A DNA stretch of 64,000 nt from Sophora flavescens (GCA_030762895.1 CM061064.1:239163086-239227085), one strand, 5' to 3'. Shown: positions 1 through 10,423, counted from the first letter of the stretch. The notes: generated from the letters alone by a model not told the origin. A program made the numbers and translations.

Positions 1-205
1 AATTTGCTCTAAAGTGAGAAAGTAAATAATGTGTACCCTTAAATCATTCTTAGTGAGTTAAGATCTCTATACGTTTATCAAAATAAAGGATAAATGCATC
101 CTTACTTTCACATTTTGGAGACCTTCTCACTTTAGAGAAGTCAAATCCTTGTTTTTCCTTAGTTGATAGTAATAGTTTAGAGCGTGGAAGGTTGTAACAA
201 AGTTA

Positions 206-930
206 ATTAAGAGCATGTTTGGGATAGCTTATTTTCCCACATTTCAGTTGTTTTTTGTAATTTAAGCTGTTTTGGAAAAAAATTATGATGTTTGGGTAAG
301 CTGATTATTTTTTCAAAAAAGCTTATTTCCTTCTATTTCAGCTGTTTTTGTTTCAGCCGGGACTTTGAACTGTTTACTGATTTATTTATTTTTTTGATTA
401 TTTGCTAGTTTCCCGTAATAGCCTTTGTCCCTTGTTTATCTCGCTAGTTTGCACTTGCTGGAATGGATCCTTTTCGTGACTTTGGGGATATTGTACACGT
501 TTTGTGACTTTCGACCCCCTCCCTCTGTTGGCCTTGTTCCTTCTTCGACCATATTTAGTCCTTTTTTTTAATTTATTTTGTTTTATTATTATTTTATTCA
601 TTTTTGATTATTTCTGCAAAATAATCTGAGTTGGTTGTTGGATTCTTGGGTTATTTTATTAATTTTTGTTTATTTCTTATAACAAGATATAAAAAATATA
701 ATGTTAAAAGAAAAACAAAATTTTTCATACCCTTTTTTGTAATTTATTATGTAAAATTAATTATTTTTTCACCACCCAAACGAAATAGATTATCTTAAAA
801 TCGCTTTTCAGCAAACATACCAAAACAAAAACAGATTCTGATTATAATAGATTATCACAATAATCGATTATTTGAAAACAGATTATCAGCATAATCTTTT
901 TTTTCCAGCTTTCCCAAAGTCACTCTAAAT
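206..930. mobile_element. MITE-like element with imperfect terminal inverted repeats
   Basis: The left end (GAGCATGTTTGGGATAGCTT at 211-230) and the reverse complement of the right end (TTAGAGTGACTTTGGGAAAGCT, ending about 927) resemble each other, and the interior is AT-rich and non-coding. This is the usual look of a plant DNA-transposon derivative without transposase. I could not settle a target-site duplication, so the class (hAT-like or other) is open. Bases 1-205 before it hold no gene I can support. Confidence 0.4.
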
Positions 931-992
931 GTCGCAAGGCTAATGAAGAAGAAGTCTTATTGTCAAGATTTTAAATTGCGATATTAGTTATA

Positions 993-1210
993 GGGTGTAT
1001 TTGGAAGAACTTATAATTAAAGAGCTTATGAGAATAGCTTATGAAAATAAATTTGTGCAAATAGTTTATAATTTTTATATAAGCTATTTTTTGCTTATTT
1101 CCATAAGCTTGTCAGAAAAACATATGAAAATAAGTTGTTTGTAACTTATTTGGAAAAAAAAAAGTTAATGAATAAACACTTAATTAAACTGTATATCCAA
1201 ATTAACACAC
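993..1210. mobile_element. Short MITE-like inverted-repeat element
   Basis: The left end GGGTGTATTTGGA and the right end, read in reverse as GTGTGTTAATTTGGAT, form an imperfect inverted repeat around about 190 bases of AAGCTTAT-rich sequence. This type of small non-coding element is common in legume intergenic DNA. No coding sequence is present. Bases 1211-1590 to its right hold nothing I recognise. Confidence 0.4.
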
Positions 1211-1589
1211 TATTTATATCATGTTTATCATAATTATGGATAATTTTTTTGAAGCAAAAGGTTATGCAAGACCATCACTAAGATAAGGAATCCTAATTAG
1301 GTTAGCACCCTATACCTTATCAATCATTTGCTAGCACACCATATAACTATTAGAAAATATAGTCGATGTGATAAATTTGTAATTACACGGAGATCATAAA
1401 ACTGTTGAAAAATTATTAAAAGGTCTCACATCGATTAGAAATGAAACAACCAAATGAATATAAAGTTGGATGGCACAAATTCAAGTTGTGTTAAACATGT
1501 TGCCAATGTTGTTTAATCCATTTAAGTCACATCCTTTGATGGGTCGATGGAATCCCAATACTATGCATACGGACATATATGACTACTAT

Positions 1590-2226
1590 GTGGGGTTGGT
1601 GTAAGCTACACCATCCTAAAATTACATCACTCCTTACACCACCCATGTAGCAATTTATGGACCAATTAAATTGTCACATGGATGGTCAAAATGTCAACTG
1701 TTGGAGTTGTATTAATACTGTATTCAAAACTTGTATGTACAGTATACTGCAGTATAGTTTATGTATTTTTAGTATTTATATATTTTACCCAAAAAAATTA
1801 CGTATTATTTTTAATATCTGAAATAATGTATTTGTTATACATAAAAAAAATTAACAAATACATTATTTCAGATATTAAAAATAATAAGTAATTTTTTTTT
1901 GGTAAAAAATATAAATACTAAAAATACGTATATTATACTGCAGTATATTGTACATATTTTTATGTATTTTTTGTCTCTAATACATAAAAAAAATTAACAA
2001 ATACATTATTTCATATATTAAAAATAATATGTAATTTTTTTGGACAAAATATATAAATACTAAAAATACGTATACTATACTGCAGTATATTGTACATACA
2101 AGCTTTGAACAACTCCAACAGTTGACATTTTGACCATCCATGTGGCAATATGATTGACTGAAAATGGGACATGTGGGAGGTGCAAAAAGTGATATAGAAA
2201 TTGAGTGGTGCACCATAGTCACACCC
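1590..2226. mobile_element. Foldback element with a triplicated palindrome arm
   Basis: The outer ends pair imperfectly (GGTGTAAGCTACACCA near 1597 against GGTGTGACTATGGTGCACCA read in reverse from 2224). An inner stretch at 1674-1710 pairs almost perfectly with 2110-2152 (GGTCAAAATGTCAACTG and its complement). The core holds one plus-oriented arm (about 1732-1845) and two minus-oriented copies (about 1855-1960 and 1990-2105), each with the motif TATACTGCAGTATA. The element is non-coding; short ORFs inside are palindrome artefacts. It is probably a MULE-like or foldback MITE. Confidence 0.6.
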
Positions 2227-2279
2227 TTACTCTTTGTCTATTTTTCATAATGGGAAGTGCTTTTCGTTTTTTATTGCAG

Positions 2280-2543
2280 TGGCTTTTTGTATTCGTTACA
2301 TTCATGCTTCCAGGAGCTCCAGATGTAACAAGAGCTAGAGTGCGTCCATGGCACATTGCTGGTGGTAGAGCACTGTTATTCATATCAGTGTGTGCTGCAG
2401 AAACAGGATTGATGGAGAAGTCTACATTCTTAAGACTGAATCCACATCAGAGTGAATCTTATTTGGTCAACTTCACGGGTCTAGCAATTCTCTTGTTTGG
2501 AGTTTTTGTGGACCTTTCTGTTGGTTTTCGTCACTTTGAGTAA
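2280..2543 (+). CDS. CYB561: Cytochrome b561 (transmembrane ascorbate ferrireductase), terminal exon only
   Basis: The exon encodes 87 residues ending in TAA and is preceded by a good splice acceptor (TTTTTTATTGCAG up to 2279). Its protein opens with WLFVFVTFMLPGAP, then has PWHIAGGRALLF with a conserved His of the family, ETGLMEKSTFL, and a last hydrophobic segment NFTGLAILLFGVFVDLS. These match the C-terminal half of plant cytochrome b561 proteins, di-haem membrane proteins that move electrons from ascorbate across membranes. The N-terminal helices and other haem ligands are not found in the 2.3 kb upstream, which is filled by MITEs and a foldback element ending about 50 bases before the acceptor. 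Either the gene has a long transposon-filled intron reaching left of the window, or this is a gene remnant. The exon itself shows no lesion. Confidence 0.72.
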   Translation, partial: WLFVFVTFMLPGAPDVTRARVRPWHIAGGRALLFISVCAAETGLMEKSTFLRLNPHQSESYLVNFTGLAILLFGVFVDLSVGFRHFE

Positions 2544-3950
2544 AATGCATTTTTCTACTTCACATACTTTATTCTTCATCACAAATCGGATTTATCCAAT
2601 ATTTCTTTAGTATATATTTGCATGGAGTATTTTAAAATTCTAAGGAAAATGAAATATATGATAATTAAATTGCTTTAATTAAATTATTTTTATTTTCAAA
2701 ATATTTTGTTTGAATAATAAAACAATTCAAATTTCTTGTATTTTAATTTTTTTATTTGGATGAAGTAATTTAATTTTCTTCAACTACAAGTAAATTTCAT
2801 TTTTGAATGTTTATTTAAAAGATGGGATTTCATATAAAATTTGGCAAATGAATAAAGATTAGCCAGTTTTTAAATAATATAACTTACTAAAATACATTTT
2901 TGTTCCCATAACTTATTTTTTTGTTTCAACGAGTGGCGAAGCCAGAGTTTTGGTATAAGGGGAACCAAGACCAAAGAATTTATACATTTTAAATAAAGAA
3001 AATTTTAAATATTTTAATGAATAAAAACTATTCCAATAAAGTCTAAGATGAAAACACTTGAAGCACAAAAGTGTTATTCATTTTTATTTTCTGATACATT
3101 ATAAAAGAAATAAACAAACACAAAAACTTGAGTACGATTCTTGGGGGTACTTGTAGTGCTTTCTCTATTAAAAAAAATAAAATGTGTAACAATATATAAG
3201 TGAAAACATACACTCAAAAAATTATACATAAGTTTTGTCCAATAAATAATTACTAATGGATAAAATCATAGAAAAATATTGGGCAAAATATGACTAATTT
3301 GTTGACATAAAATATACTTCTTTTGTAGAAAAATTATAGATGTGAATATGCAATAGACATCAAGTGGATACCACCAAAAGACTTTCTACATTTTAATAAG
3401 TAAAACAATAATAAAAGAAAATTTGAAATTAAAAGGGGTCTATAAATTAATTATAGTTATATATAATACTTATTTTAGGGTTTAGGGTTTAGGATTTACC
3501 AGAGGGATGACGGGGTCAAGGAAGGGAAAGGGGAAAAGAGAATAGGATGAAAGAAGTAGGAAAACAGGCGGAAATTACATTAAATTAAAATATGGAAATT
3601 AAAACATGAAAACAGTAAAAACAAATACTGTAGAAATTAAAACAGGAAATATAAAAATTTTTAAAACATAAACCCAGAAAGGTGGTAGAACCGACCAAGA
3701 ACTGGGGAAAATAAAAAGAAACCGGAGCGGAGGCAGAGTCTCACCAGAACTGATGGCGGGAGAAGAGATATTTTCTAAACCATGCGGTTTTGATTGATTG
3801 CTTGAAAACTACAAGCTTGAACACTACAAGATTGAAAGATTGAAAAGAGAAAGAAGAAAACTGAGGGACTCACAGTATGAGAACTCTCCGAGTTTCTCAC
3901 TCTAAAACTCTCTCTAAAACTTCGGATGTCTAACAACTGAGCCTAACATC
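2544..3950. other. AT-rich intergenic DNA, no gene seen
   Basis: No convincing coding sequence on either strand. A short telomere-like run (TTTAGGG, about three units) lies at 3473-3494. The right part (about 3700-3950) is probably leader and intergenic sequence of the neighbouring pararetrovirus. Confidence 0.5.
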
Positions 3951-3960
3951 CTTTTTATAG
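3951..3960 (-). promoter_or_regulatory. Candidate TATA box of the pararetrovirus pregenomic RNA promoter
   Basis: On the minus strand the motif is CTATAAAAAG, about 150 bases downstream of the end of ORF2, in the large intergenic region of the circular viral map where family members keep the pregenomic promoter. It is followed by a CT- and AAAC-rich leader (3700-3945). I found no initiator-Met primer binding site further left, so this is positional evidence only. Confidence 0.4.
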
Positions 3961-4107
3961 AAGATTGAAAAATTACTACTACAACATTATCGGTAAAAAT
4001 GACCTATACTATTGCAACTATTGGAGAACAGTGCCGGTAACATGACTGGACTGTGCTGTCGGCAAGGAATAGTGTCGGTGATGATTTTACTGACTGAGTG
4101 ATTGGGA

Positions 4108-5530
4108 TTATTCATCATCACTCAGGTTTACTGTAGTGTCAATATCATAACAGTCATCTTCGTTTTGATAAAAAGGATCCGAACACTGGCTTGAATCCTC
4201 TTCGTCTTCATCTTCATCAGATTGAGGGAGCTTTTGCTTGGAGGATTTTGATGAAGAGGCTGCCTCCTCCTTTGCTAGTTGTAAGATAACTTCCATATTG
4301 TGAAGGAAGCTTTCTTTCGATTTGGATCCTGCCAAGACCGAAACTATCTGAGATCTCTGATTAAGGAACTCACATGTCTCTGGGTTGGCTGCATTCATCC
4401 ATTTAGGATTCTGCTGGAACCAAATTTTGACATTGTCACTTGTGGCTGCCGCAAAATTGAACTGAGACCACCTCTTGACATAAGTTGCTCTTTGCAAAAT
4501 TGGCAATATACCATGATAAAGATCTTGCTTCTGGTATTTGTATTGCCAGCTGAACACCCATGAGAGGGAGAATTTTGAGAAAAATACTAGATTGACAAGA
4601 AAAGGACTTTCCTTGATGTCAAAATATTTTTTAAATGTTTGATATCCTTCAAGGACTTCTGCTGGAAGGATTTGTTTGATTGGGCAAAAAATTATCCACC
4701 AATGGACGAACCAGTGAGGAAATTTGTAGTTAACATTCTTCTTGAAATAGATCAACCAAGAATGTTTGTTTTGATTGTTTTGGTACCAGAAAATGTTGTA
4801 CCAAGCTTGTTGATAATCCCAGTAATTAAAACCAATGGGATCAAAAGTTTGAGAATTTTTTTTGAAAACATTCAAGTTCTTTCTGAATTGTTCAGGTGTT
4901 AAAACCTTTAAAATTTGGAAAGTTGAATGAGTGTATATCGCTTGATCCTTTGGGTCACGATAATGTTTAATCATGACTGAGTCTGTATCAATCAAGATAA
5001 ACTCATAAAAATTTATATTTTTATTTGATTGAGTTTATTGAAAATGAGAACCATTTTGAAAGATTTTGGCGGGAACTTTGTTAGTGTTATTATCCCAAAA
5101 TCCTGGTTCCATTTGAACAACAAAATGAGTTTGATTTTTTGCAACATAGTTTGTTGCGACTGTTTGAGTTTGGGTGTTGTCTTTTGATAATCTTGTATCA
5201 GGTTTGACAACGTTTACAGGGATAGCTGTTTGGGCTAGCTCTTTGATTAAGTCTTTGAGAGGGGCTGGAGAACCTGATTCATTCTCCACTCTATCTCCCC
5301 AAGTTCCTTTAGGGAGTTTGGTTAGGCCTTGATCTTGAAAGGCTAACAAAGATTGGATGGGGATGCCATAGCCTTCTTTTGACTGTTTGGCGATTTGCTG
5401 GGTTGATGACCCAAGCTTGATTGTTGGTTTTTGGGTTGACGACCCAGATTTTGATGCACCTTGGCAATTGAGTCCCTTAAGGACTATACATTTACCTTTC
5501 CTCTTTGTAGAGGAAGCTTCTGACTTTGGC
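4108..5530 (-). pseudogene. Pararetrovirus ORF2 (unknown function), split in two
   Basis: The N-terminal part probably starts at the ATG for MPKSEASST (about 5532) and runs to a stop near 5035. The frame then resumes at 4995 and stays open for 295 residues to 4108. The second part is rich in aromatic residues (for example SWLIYFKKNVNYKFPHWFVH) and ends in a very acidic tail (SDEDEDEEDSSQ). It is compact and could be globular; I cannot assign a catalytic function. The frame overlaps or just follows the RNase H end at 5561. Such a second ORF fits a florendovirus-type genome. Only the region around 4995-5035 clearly breaks it, so it is the least damaged part of this provirus. Confidence 0.6.
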
Positions 5531-5560
5531 ATTTCTGCCACTCTCACTCTACTACCTACC

Positions 5561-6838
5561 CTATAAATATTCACGAGTAAGAAAGTCAGGAAGAGAATTA
5601 GATGAGCCTTTGAGAAATTCAATTTGAAAATAAAAAACACTTAAAATTGCTTGCCATCTGGCAAAATTTTGTTTTGATGCTAAATTTTTAACATCCTTTT
5701 GTAAAATATCTTTTGCAGATTTGTAATCTACTCTTACCAAAAATTTTTGATTAAGTAAATCAGATTGAAATTTCAAAATGCATAAAACTATTGCCAAAAT
5801 TTCTTTCTTGATAGTAGAATAATTCTATTGTGCAGAATTCCAATGTTTAGAAGTATATGCAAAGATATGCTTTTTTCCTGAAATTCTTTGTGTCAAAATA
5901 CCGTCATAACCAATGTTAGAAGCATCGGTTTTAACAATTTTGAAAGCAGATATGTTTGGAAGATAAAGACATGGAAGATTCTTTATCCGAGACTTGATAA
6001 TTTTGACCACTTTTGTATGCTCATTTGTCTAAGGAGGGGGTTCCTTCGTTTGACGGTTGTACAGAGGTTTGATGATGTTGCTAAGGTTGGGGACAAAGTC
6101 ATCGACATAGTTGAGACAACCTAAGAATCTCTGAAGCCGAGTTTTGTCGATTATTTGATCCGAAAATTTGTCAGCAAATTCAATTGCTCTATTGATTGGA
6201 ATAATAGTTCCTTGGAAAATATTATGACCAAGAAATCTAATTTTTGTTTGGAAGAGATTGACTTTGGTTTTAGACACAGCTAAACCATTTCTTTTGATCA
6301 CACCTGTGAAGATTTTCACATGTTTGAAGTGTTGATCAATTGATTGAGAAAAGACTAAAACATCATCAATGTAGACGAGTGTAAAATCTGAATAAGGATT
6401 GAAAATCTCATTCATAATTATCTGGAATTCTAAAGGAGCATTTTTGAGACCAAAGGGCATAACATTCCATTCGTAATGCCCAAAAGGAGCAGTGAATGCC
6501 ATTTTGTAACGATCACCTTCTTTGACTTCTATTTGATAGTAACCAGACTTCATGTCAAATTTGGAAAATTCTTTTGCCGCATTTAGGTGGTTAACCAAAT
6601 CCTTTTTGTTAGGAATAGGATATCTAATCCACCTAAGGGCTTGGTGTAAAGGTTTGTAATTGATAACTAAGCAGGGCGTACCTCGCTCAATCTCTGCTTG
6701 TTTATTGACATAAAAAGCAGAACAAGACCATGGAGATTTGCTCTCCCTGATTAAACCTTTTCTAAGAAATCATTGATTTCCTTTTGACAATATCTAAGGA
6801 GTTCACGATTCATCTGGATAGGTCTAGACATAGTTGGA
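5561..6838 (-). pseudogene. Pararetrovirus reverse transcriptase and RNase H, broken
   Basis: The segment 6598-6029 carries the RT palm with the catalytic YIDDVLVFS motif and the upstream FDMKSGYYQIEV and MPFGLKNAP blocks. The RNase H continues at 6010-5825 (KTDASNIGYDGILTQ) and 5797-5561, ending in the typical LPDFLTRE tail. The N-terminal RT part (6598-6838) lies in different frames, and stops separate the pieces at about 6838, 6015 and 5820. In the live family this enzyme copies the pregenomic RNA into DNA in the cytoplasm. The breaks exclude function here. The lack of a downstream integrase supports pararetrovirus rather than gypsy origin. Confidence 0.8.
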
Positions 6839-6846
6839 ATTTGCCT

Positions 6847-7608
6847 CTAATTGAAATCTTGTTCATAAGGCAGGTCAACAACGTATTTCTTTCTATTCCA
6901 AAAAGATGTTGGCAAATCATAACAGATAGATTTTTGGATTTCATCAAAGAGGATCTGGATCTTATCTTTGATGTTTGGTTGTTGTAATTGTAACTCGATA
7001 TTCTTAAAAGAAATTTCTTCCTTCAAGAAATTGATTTGGTTAATCTTACAGTCGAGAAGATTTAAATCTCGAATGATTGGTTTCCTGATGAAGGGAAAAA
7101 CTATGTCTTTTCCCAGATGTTGGGTTGTGATTCCATTATGAGTAATGGATAGAGGGAAAAGTGATCTGATGAACGGAGTTCCGAGGATCACTTCATTCTT
7201 CAGATTTCTGACTAATAGAAAAGGGGTTTCAACTTGGAGACCTTGGTTTTCTATTAAAGCTCTTGACAGCTTATCATTGATTCTGAGCTTAGAACCATTA
7301 GCTGCACTTAAATTTTCCGAGGTTTTCTCAAAGTATTTGGTAGGAATTAATCCTTCTTGAATACAGTTTGAATCAGCACCTGTATCGAAAAGTGTTGTGG
7401 AATCAAGAACAAATTCTCCAATGATAATCTTGATCTTGATATGGAACTTTTGAATCCTTAATTGGTTTACTAAGTTCAGGAATGCCTCATCTTCCTGATC
7501 ATCCTGATCCTTAGTAAGATTATCATGCTCATCTTCTTTGATGGCACTTGACTCTGGTTTATCTTCATTACCAGAATCATATGCTTGACCCTCTACTATT
7601 TGAGACAA
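6847..7608 (-). pseudogene. Pararetrovirus aspartic protease region
   Basis: A 253-residue open stretch holds the retropepsin active-site motif LFDTGADSN and, further on, VILGTPFIRSLFP, which fits the second half of the fold. The N-terminal part is acidic (NEDKPESSAIKEDEHD). In the family this protease cuts the polyprotein into coat, protease and RT units. The stretch joins the RT frame through a stop near 6840 and is separated from the coat-protein region by broken sequence at 7609-7798. It is locally intact but embedded in a dead polyprotein. Confidence 0.75.
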
Positions 7609-7798
7609 AATCAGTTTATGAACAGCTTGTTCTTGTTTGATTTCCTTAACCTCTTGTTTCAGATTCTTAATCTCTTGCTGGAGATCATGAATCGTAATAG
7701 GTTTAGTTTGCTGAGCAGCATCCAGCCGCTTGAGGATTTATTTAAAGTCAAAATGGTCTTTGACTATAACTTTACCTTTTCCTTTGAAATCCTTTTTT

Positions 7799-8455
7799 TT
7801 AGGATTCCATGGAAGACTTAAGCTTATCCAGATATTTTCTTCTTTCATCTGGGTCAGCTATCGAATTAATGACTTCAAAAAGGAGATCTTGCTCCTTAAT
7901 TAAGACATTAATTTCATGAGATGATTCGGAACCGAGACTACCAATATCATCTTCTTGAACATGATTGATATATTCAGCAAAATCACCATCTGATTCTTCT
8001 TCTGAAGTATCTGATTGAATTAAAAGATTATTCAATTGTTTCTCAATTGATGGTTCGAGATTCAATTCTTTGATTCTCTTTTTTAGCCTACGGTATTTAC
8101 TGATGTGGCCTGGTTTGCCGCAGTTATAACAAGTAACCGCTTTCTTGGAGAACCTATCACCAGTAGCTGGCTTAGGTTTGAATTCAGGTTTGAATTCTGG
8201 CTTAGGTTTGCCATACCTTTTGTTTTTCTTATACTTAGTATACTTGGTATACTTAGTCTTTTGGGGGGTTTGCCTTCGTATTTCTTAGAAGACTTGGTCT
8301 TATCCTTTGGACAGGGGGGTATACCAAATTATTCGCAAAACGACCCTAAATCCTTTTTGGCGGCCTTTTCTTTTTTGAACTGATCTCTAACTTTGTCTTC
8401 CTTACAAAGTCTTGCCCCTATTTTTTGGGTAGCTGCAATGAGTTGACCATAACTC
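7799..8455 (-). pseudogene. Pararetrovirus coat-protein C terminus with a damaged zinc knuckle
   Basis: Read on the minus strand, 8455-8100 gives a basic region (many KK and KPK blocks) and then a knuckle CYNCGKPGHISKYR at about 8130-8090. The pattern C-x2-C-x4-H-x4-C is kept except that the last Cys is Arg. The frame then continues as an acidic stretch (8065-7799, with QSDTSEEESDGDF). A stop (after FCE) and a frameshift interrupt the basic part. In the family this knuckle binds pregenomic RNA during packaging. Confidence 0.7.
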
Positions 8456-8457
8456 AA

Positions 8458-8700
8458 TTACTCATATGGAATATTTCCATCTGGGGATTGGGCTATGAGA
8501 TCATCTTTAACAAGATCGCCTAACGATGTTGGGAGACCTGCGATGAACTTTTTTTTCCAGAATCTATTATGGCAATCTTCTCTGGTGTAAACCCTAGTTA
8601 GGAAGGTATCTTTATACCACCTAAAACTGGATAATGATCTACACTTAAGATTGGACAATAATTCAGCAGACCTATCCTTCCAAGTGGAGGAATTGCCCAT
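8458..8700 (-). pseudogene. Pararetrovirus coat-protein core fragment
   Basis: An 80-residue open stretch with LKCRSLSSFRWYKDTFLTRV and FWKKKFIAGLPTSLGD matches the core of caulimovirid coat proteins, upstream of the RNA-binding knuckle. The rest of the N-terminal coat protein and any movement protein are absent. The sequence runs into the 48-bp repeat array at about 8770, which marks the truncation point. Confidence 0.65.
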
Positions 8701-8769
8701 AAAATGTCCGCATATTGAGAAGATTAAGGTGTTAACCGCATCTGGAATGGTTTCACCTTCATTATCATA

Positions 8770-9300
8770 GATTGGATTTCCTCGTAAGCTCTTTTATCTT
8801 TCTGTTTCGAGCTTCTGACAGGAAATCCACCTCGTAAGCTCTCTTTTATCTTTATGTTTCGAGCTTTTGACGGGCAATCCATCCCGTAAGCTCTCTTTAT
8901 CTTTATGTTCGAGATTCTAACGGGCATTCCACCCCATAAGCTCTTTTACTTTATGTTCGAGCTTTTGACGGGTAATCCACCCCGTAAGCTCTTTTATCTT
9001 TATGTTCGAGCTTCTAACTGGCAATCCACCTCGTAAGCTCCTTTACTTTCTGTTCGAGCTTCTGACAGGCAATCCACCCCGTAATCTCTTTATCTTTCTC
9101 TTCGAGCTTCTCACGGGCAATCCACCACGTAAGCTCTTTGTCTTTCTATTTGAGCTTCTGACGGGAAATCCACCCTGTAAGCTCTTTAATTTTTCTATTC
9201 AAGCTTCTAACAGGCATTCCTCCCTGTAAGCTCTTTATCCTTGTTTTAAGCTCAGCAGGCAATCCACCCTGCAAGCTTTTTATGTGTAAACCTCATTGGG
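8770..9300. repeat. Tandem array of a 48-bp hairpin-forming unit, about 11 imperfect copies
   Basis: Units start with GAGCTTCTGACGGGCAATCC and continue CACCCCGTAAGCTC plus a T-rich spacer (TTTATCTTTCTGTTC). The period is 48 bases in the better-kept copies and a few bases longer in the left ones. Inside each unit GAGCTT-n-ACGGG pairs with CCCGT-n-AAGCTC, so each can form a hairpin. An apparent ORF at 9002-9229 (repeated FELLTGNPPRK) is a by-product of the period being a multiple of three. The array lies just upstream of a polypurine tract and LTR, as in 3' untranslated regions of Tat/Ogre elements. Confidence 0.85.
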
Positions 9301-9474
9301 CAATGCAACCCGCGAGTTCTTTACAGAAAATCATTTTGTAGTCGTAGGTCCTTTTGCTTGTCAGTGTACACCGAACAAAATTGGAGTTCATATCTTTACT
9401 TGTTTCTTAAAACGATAATAGGATAACTACAGTTACACCTATTATCTAGTAAGAAATAAGTAAAGAGGGGTAGC
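9301..9474 (+). other. 3' internal end and polypurine tract of a Tat/Ogre-type element
   Basis: The stretch after the satellite ends with AAGTAAAGAGGGGTAGC (9458-9474), a purine-rich tract directly before an LTR start (TGTGAATAC). That is the expected plus-strand primer and puts the parent element on the plus strand. No coding sequence of this element is left in the window. Confidence 0.5.
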
Positions 9475-9589
9475 TGTGAATACATAATTTTGTCCGGGTA
9501 TCTTTTTTTTAATTAATGTTTTGAAAAAAAATAATCATAAAAAATAAAAAATAACTTTGCAAAAAATAAAAAATTGTTCTTGTTCTTGG
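9475..9589 (+). repeat. First 115 bases of the Tat/Ogre-type LTR (interrupted copy)
   Basis: It begins TGTGAATACATAATTTTGTC and ends with TTGTTCTTGTTCTTGG. The same sequence, with few changes, begins again at 10424. Between the two lies a copia gag fragment, so the LTR start is duplicated around an insert. Confidence 0.65.
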
Positions 9590-10423
9590 AAGCTTTGAGA
9601 ACCTTTGATGAGCTTTGAGAACCTTTGATGACTTGGCAGCTTTGAGAACCTTTGATGAGCTTGCTTTCTTCACCTTTAGGGCAATAGATTTTCCTTTTCT
9701 GGAATTTTCTTCTTCATTAAGTTCAAGTTCATGAACCTTAAAAGATCCAAGTAGCTCTTCCAGAGAGAGTGTATTCAAATTTTTGGCTTCCTAAATAGCA
9801 GTAACTTTGGGTCTCCATTGCTTGGATAGACTTCTCAGGATTTTTCTAACATGATCTCTATTTTCATAGACTTTTCCAAGAGATCTGCGACTGTTAGTGA
9901 TGGTTTGTAATCTTTCAAACATTTGGTCTATTGTTTCATGTTCACCCATTTTGAACAGCTCATACTGATGAACCAGCATGCTGATCTTTGATTCATTTAC
10001 TTGTGAGGAACCCTCATGAGCTAGGGCAAGAGTATCCCAAATTTCTTTAGCAGTATGGCAGCTGTGAACTTTTTCATGTTCAGATCTGGTAATAGCACAC
10101 ATGAGATAGTGCTTAGCCTTCAGATTTAGATGATGTTGGTTTTTCTTCTCTTGAGTCCATTGGGCTCTAGGAACAACAGCTCCAGCTTCATCTCTTGGCT
10201 TTGTGTAGCCGGTTTCAATCAGCTCCCAAATATCTACATTCTACGCATCCAGGAAGGCCATCATCCTCTTCTTCCAGTAGTCATAATCTGTTCCATTAAA
10301 GAGAAGAGGTCTGTTGATAGCTTGTCCTTCTGCATCCATGGTTGTTGGATCGTACTCCCTCAGCACTTATTAGATACTCAATCCTTTCGAGGCTGAGCTC
10401 CGACCGACTGAAGTTGACACAGG
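9590..10423 (-). pseudogene. Ty1/copia gag fragment
   Basis: Read on the minus strand from an ATG at 10339, the product starts MDAEGQAINRPLLFNGTDYD, then YWKKRMMAFLDA and a TAG stop, and later TAKEIWDTL, INDQMF-like and SLEELLGSFKVHELEL blocks. This is the gag family of plant copia elements (UBN2/DUF4219 type). The zinc knuckle, pol and LTRs are missing. At 9590-9660 a phrase of about 15 bases (AGCTTTGAGAACCTTTGATG) is repeated. It sits between two copies of the Tat LTR start and is therefore an isolated captured fragment, not a complete element. Confidence 0.75.

Larger units (their letters stand above)
3700..8760 (-). mobile_element. Endogenous pararetrovirus remnant (Caulimoviridae, possibly florendovirus-like), 5' truncated
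   Basis: Reading on the minus strand from 8700 down, the order is coat-protein segment, CCHC knuckle, aspartic protease, reverse transcriptase, RNase H, then a second ORF. This is the plant pararetrovirus order and no integrase is present, which separates it from gypsy elements. A movement-protein region and the coat-protein N terminus are missing, because the right end abuts the 48-bp satellite array at about 8770. Stops and frameshifts break every reading frame except the last part of ORF2. The two-ORF layout suggests florendoviruses, but the genus is an inference. No LTRs flank it, as expected for an integrated viral copy. Confidence 0.8.

Noticed and set aside
1682..2222. Short ORFs within the foldback element
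   Set aside because: Forward and reverse ORFs mirror each other because of the palindrome; no family match.
3473..3494. Telomere-like TTTAGGG run
   Set aside because: Only about three units; short runs occur by chance and in promoters. No sign of a chromosome end or fusion.
4300..4902. Plus-strand ORFs over the pararetrovirus ORF2
   Set aside because: Shadow frames of a longer minus-strand frame whose neighbours form a consistent viral order.
9002..9229. ORF with FELLTGNPPRK repeats as a repeat protein
   Set aside because: The period of 48 bases is a multiple of three, so an open frame follows automatically; no start context, and neighbouring units break it.
8770..9300. CRISPR-like regular repeats
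   Set aside because: Units are contiguous 48-bp tandem copies without unique spacers, and the context is a plant retroelement 3' end.
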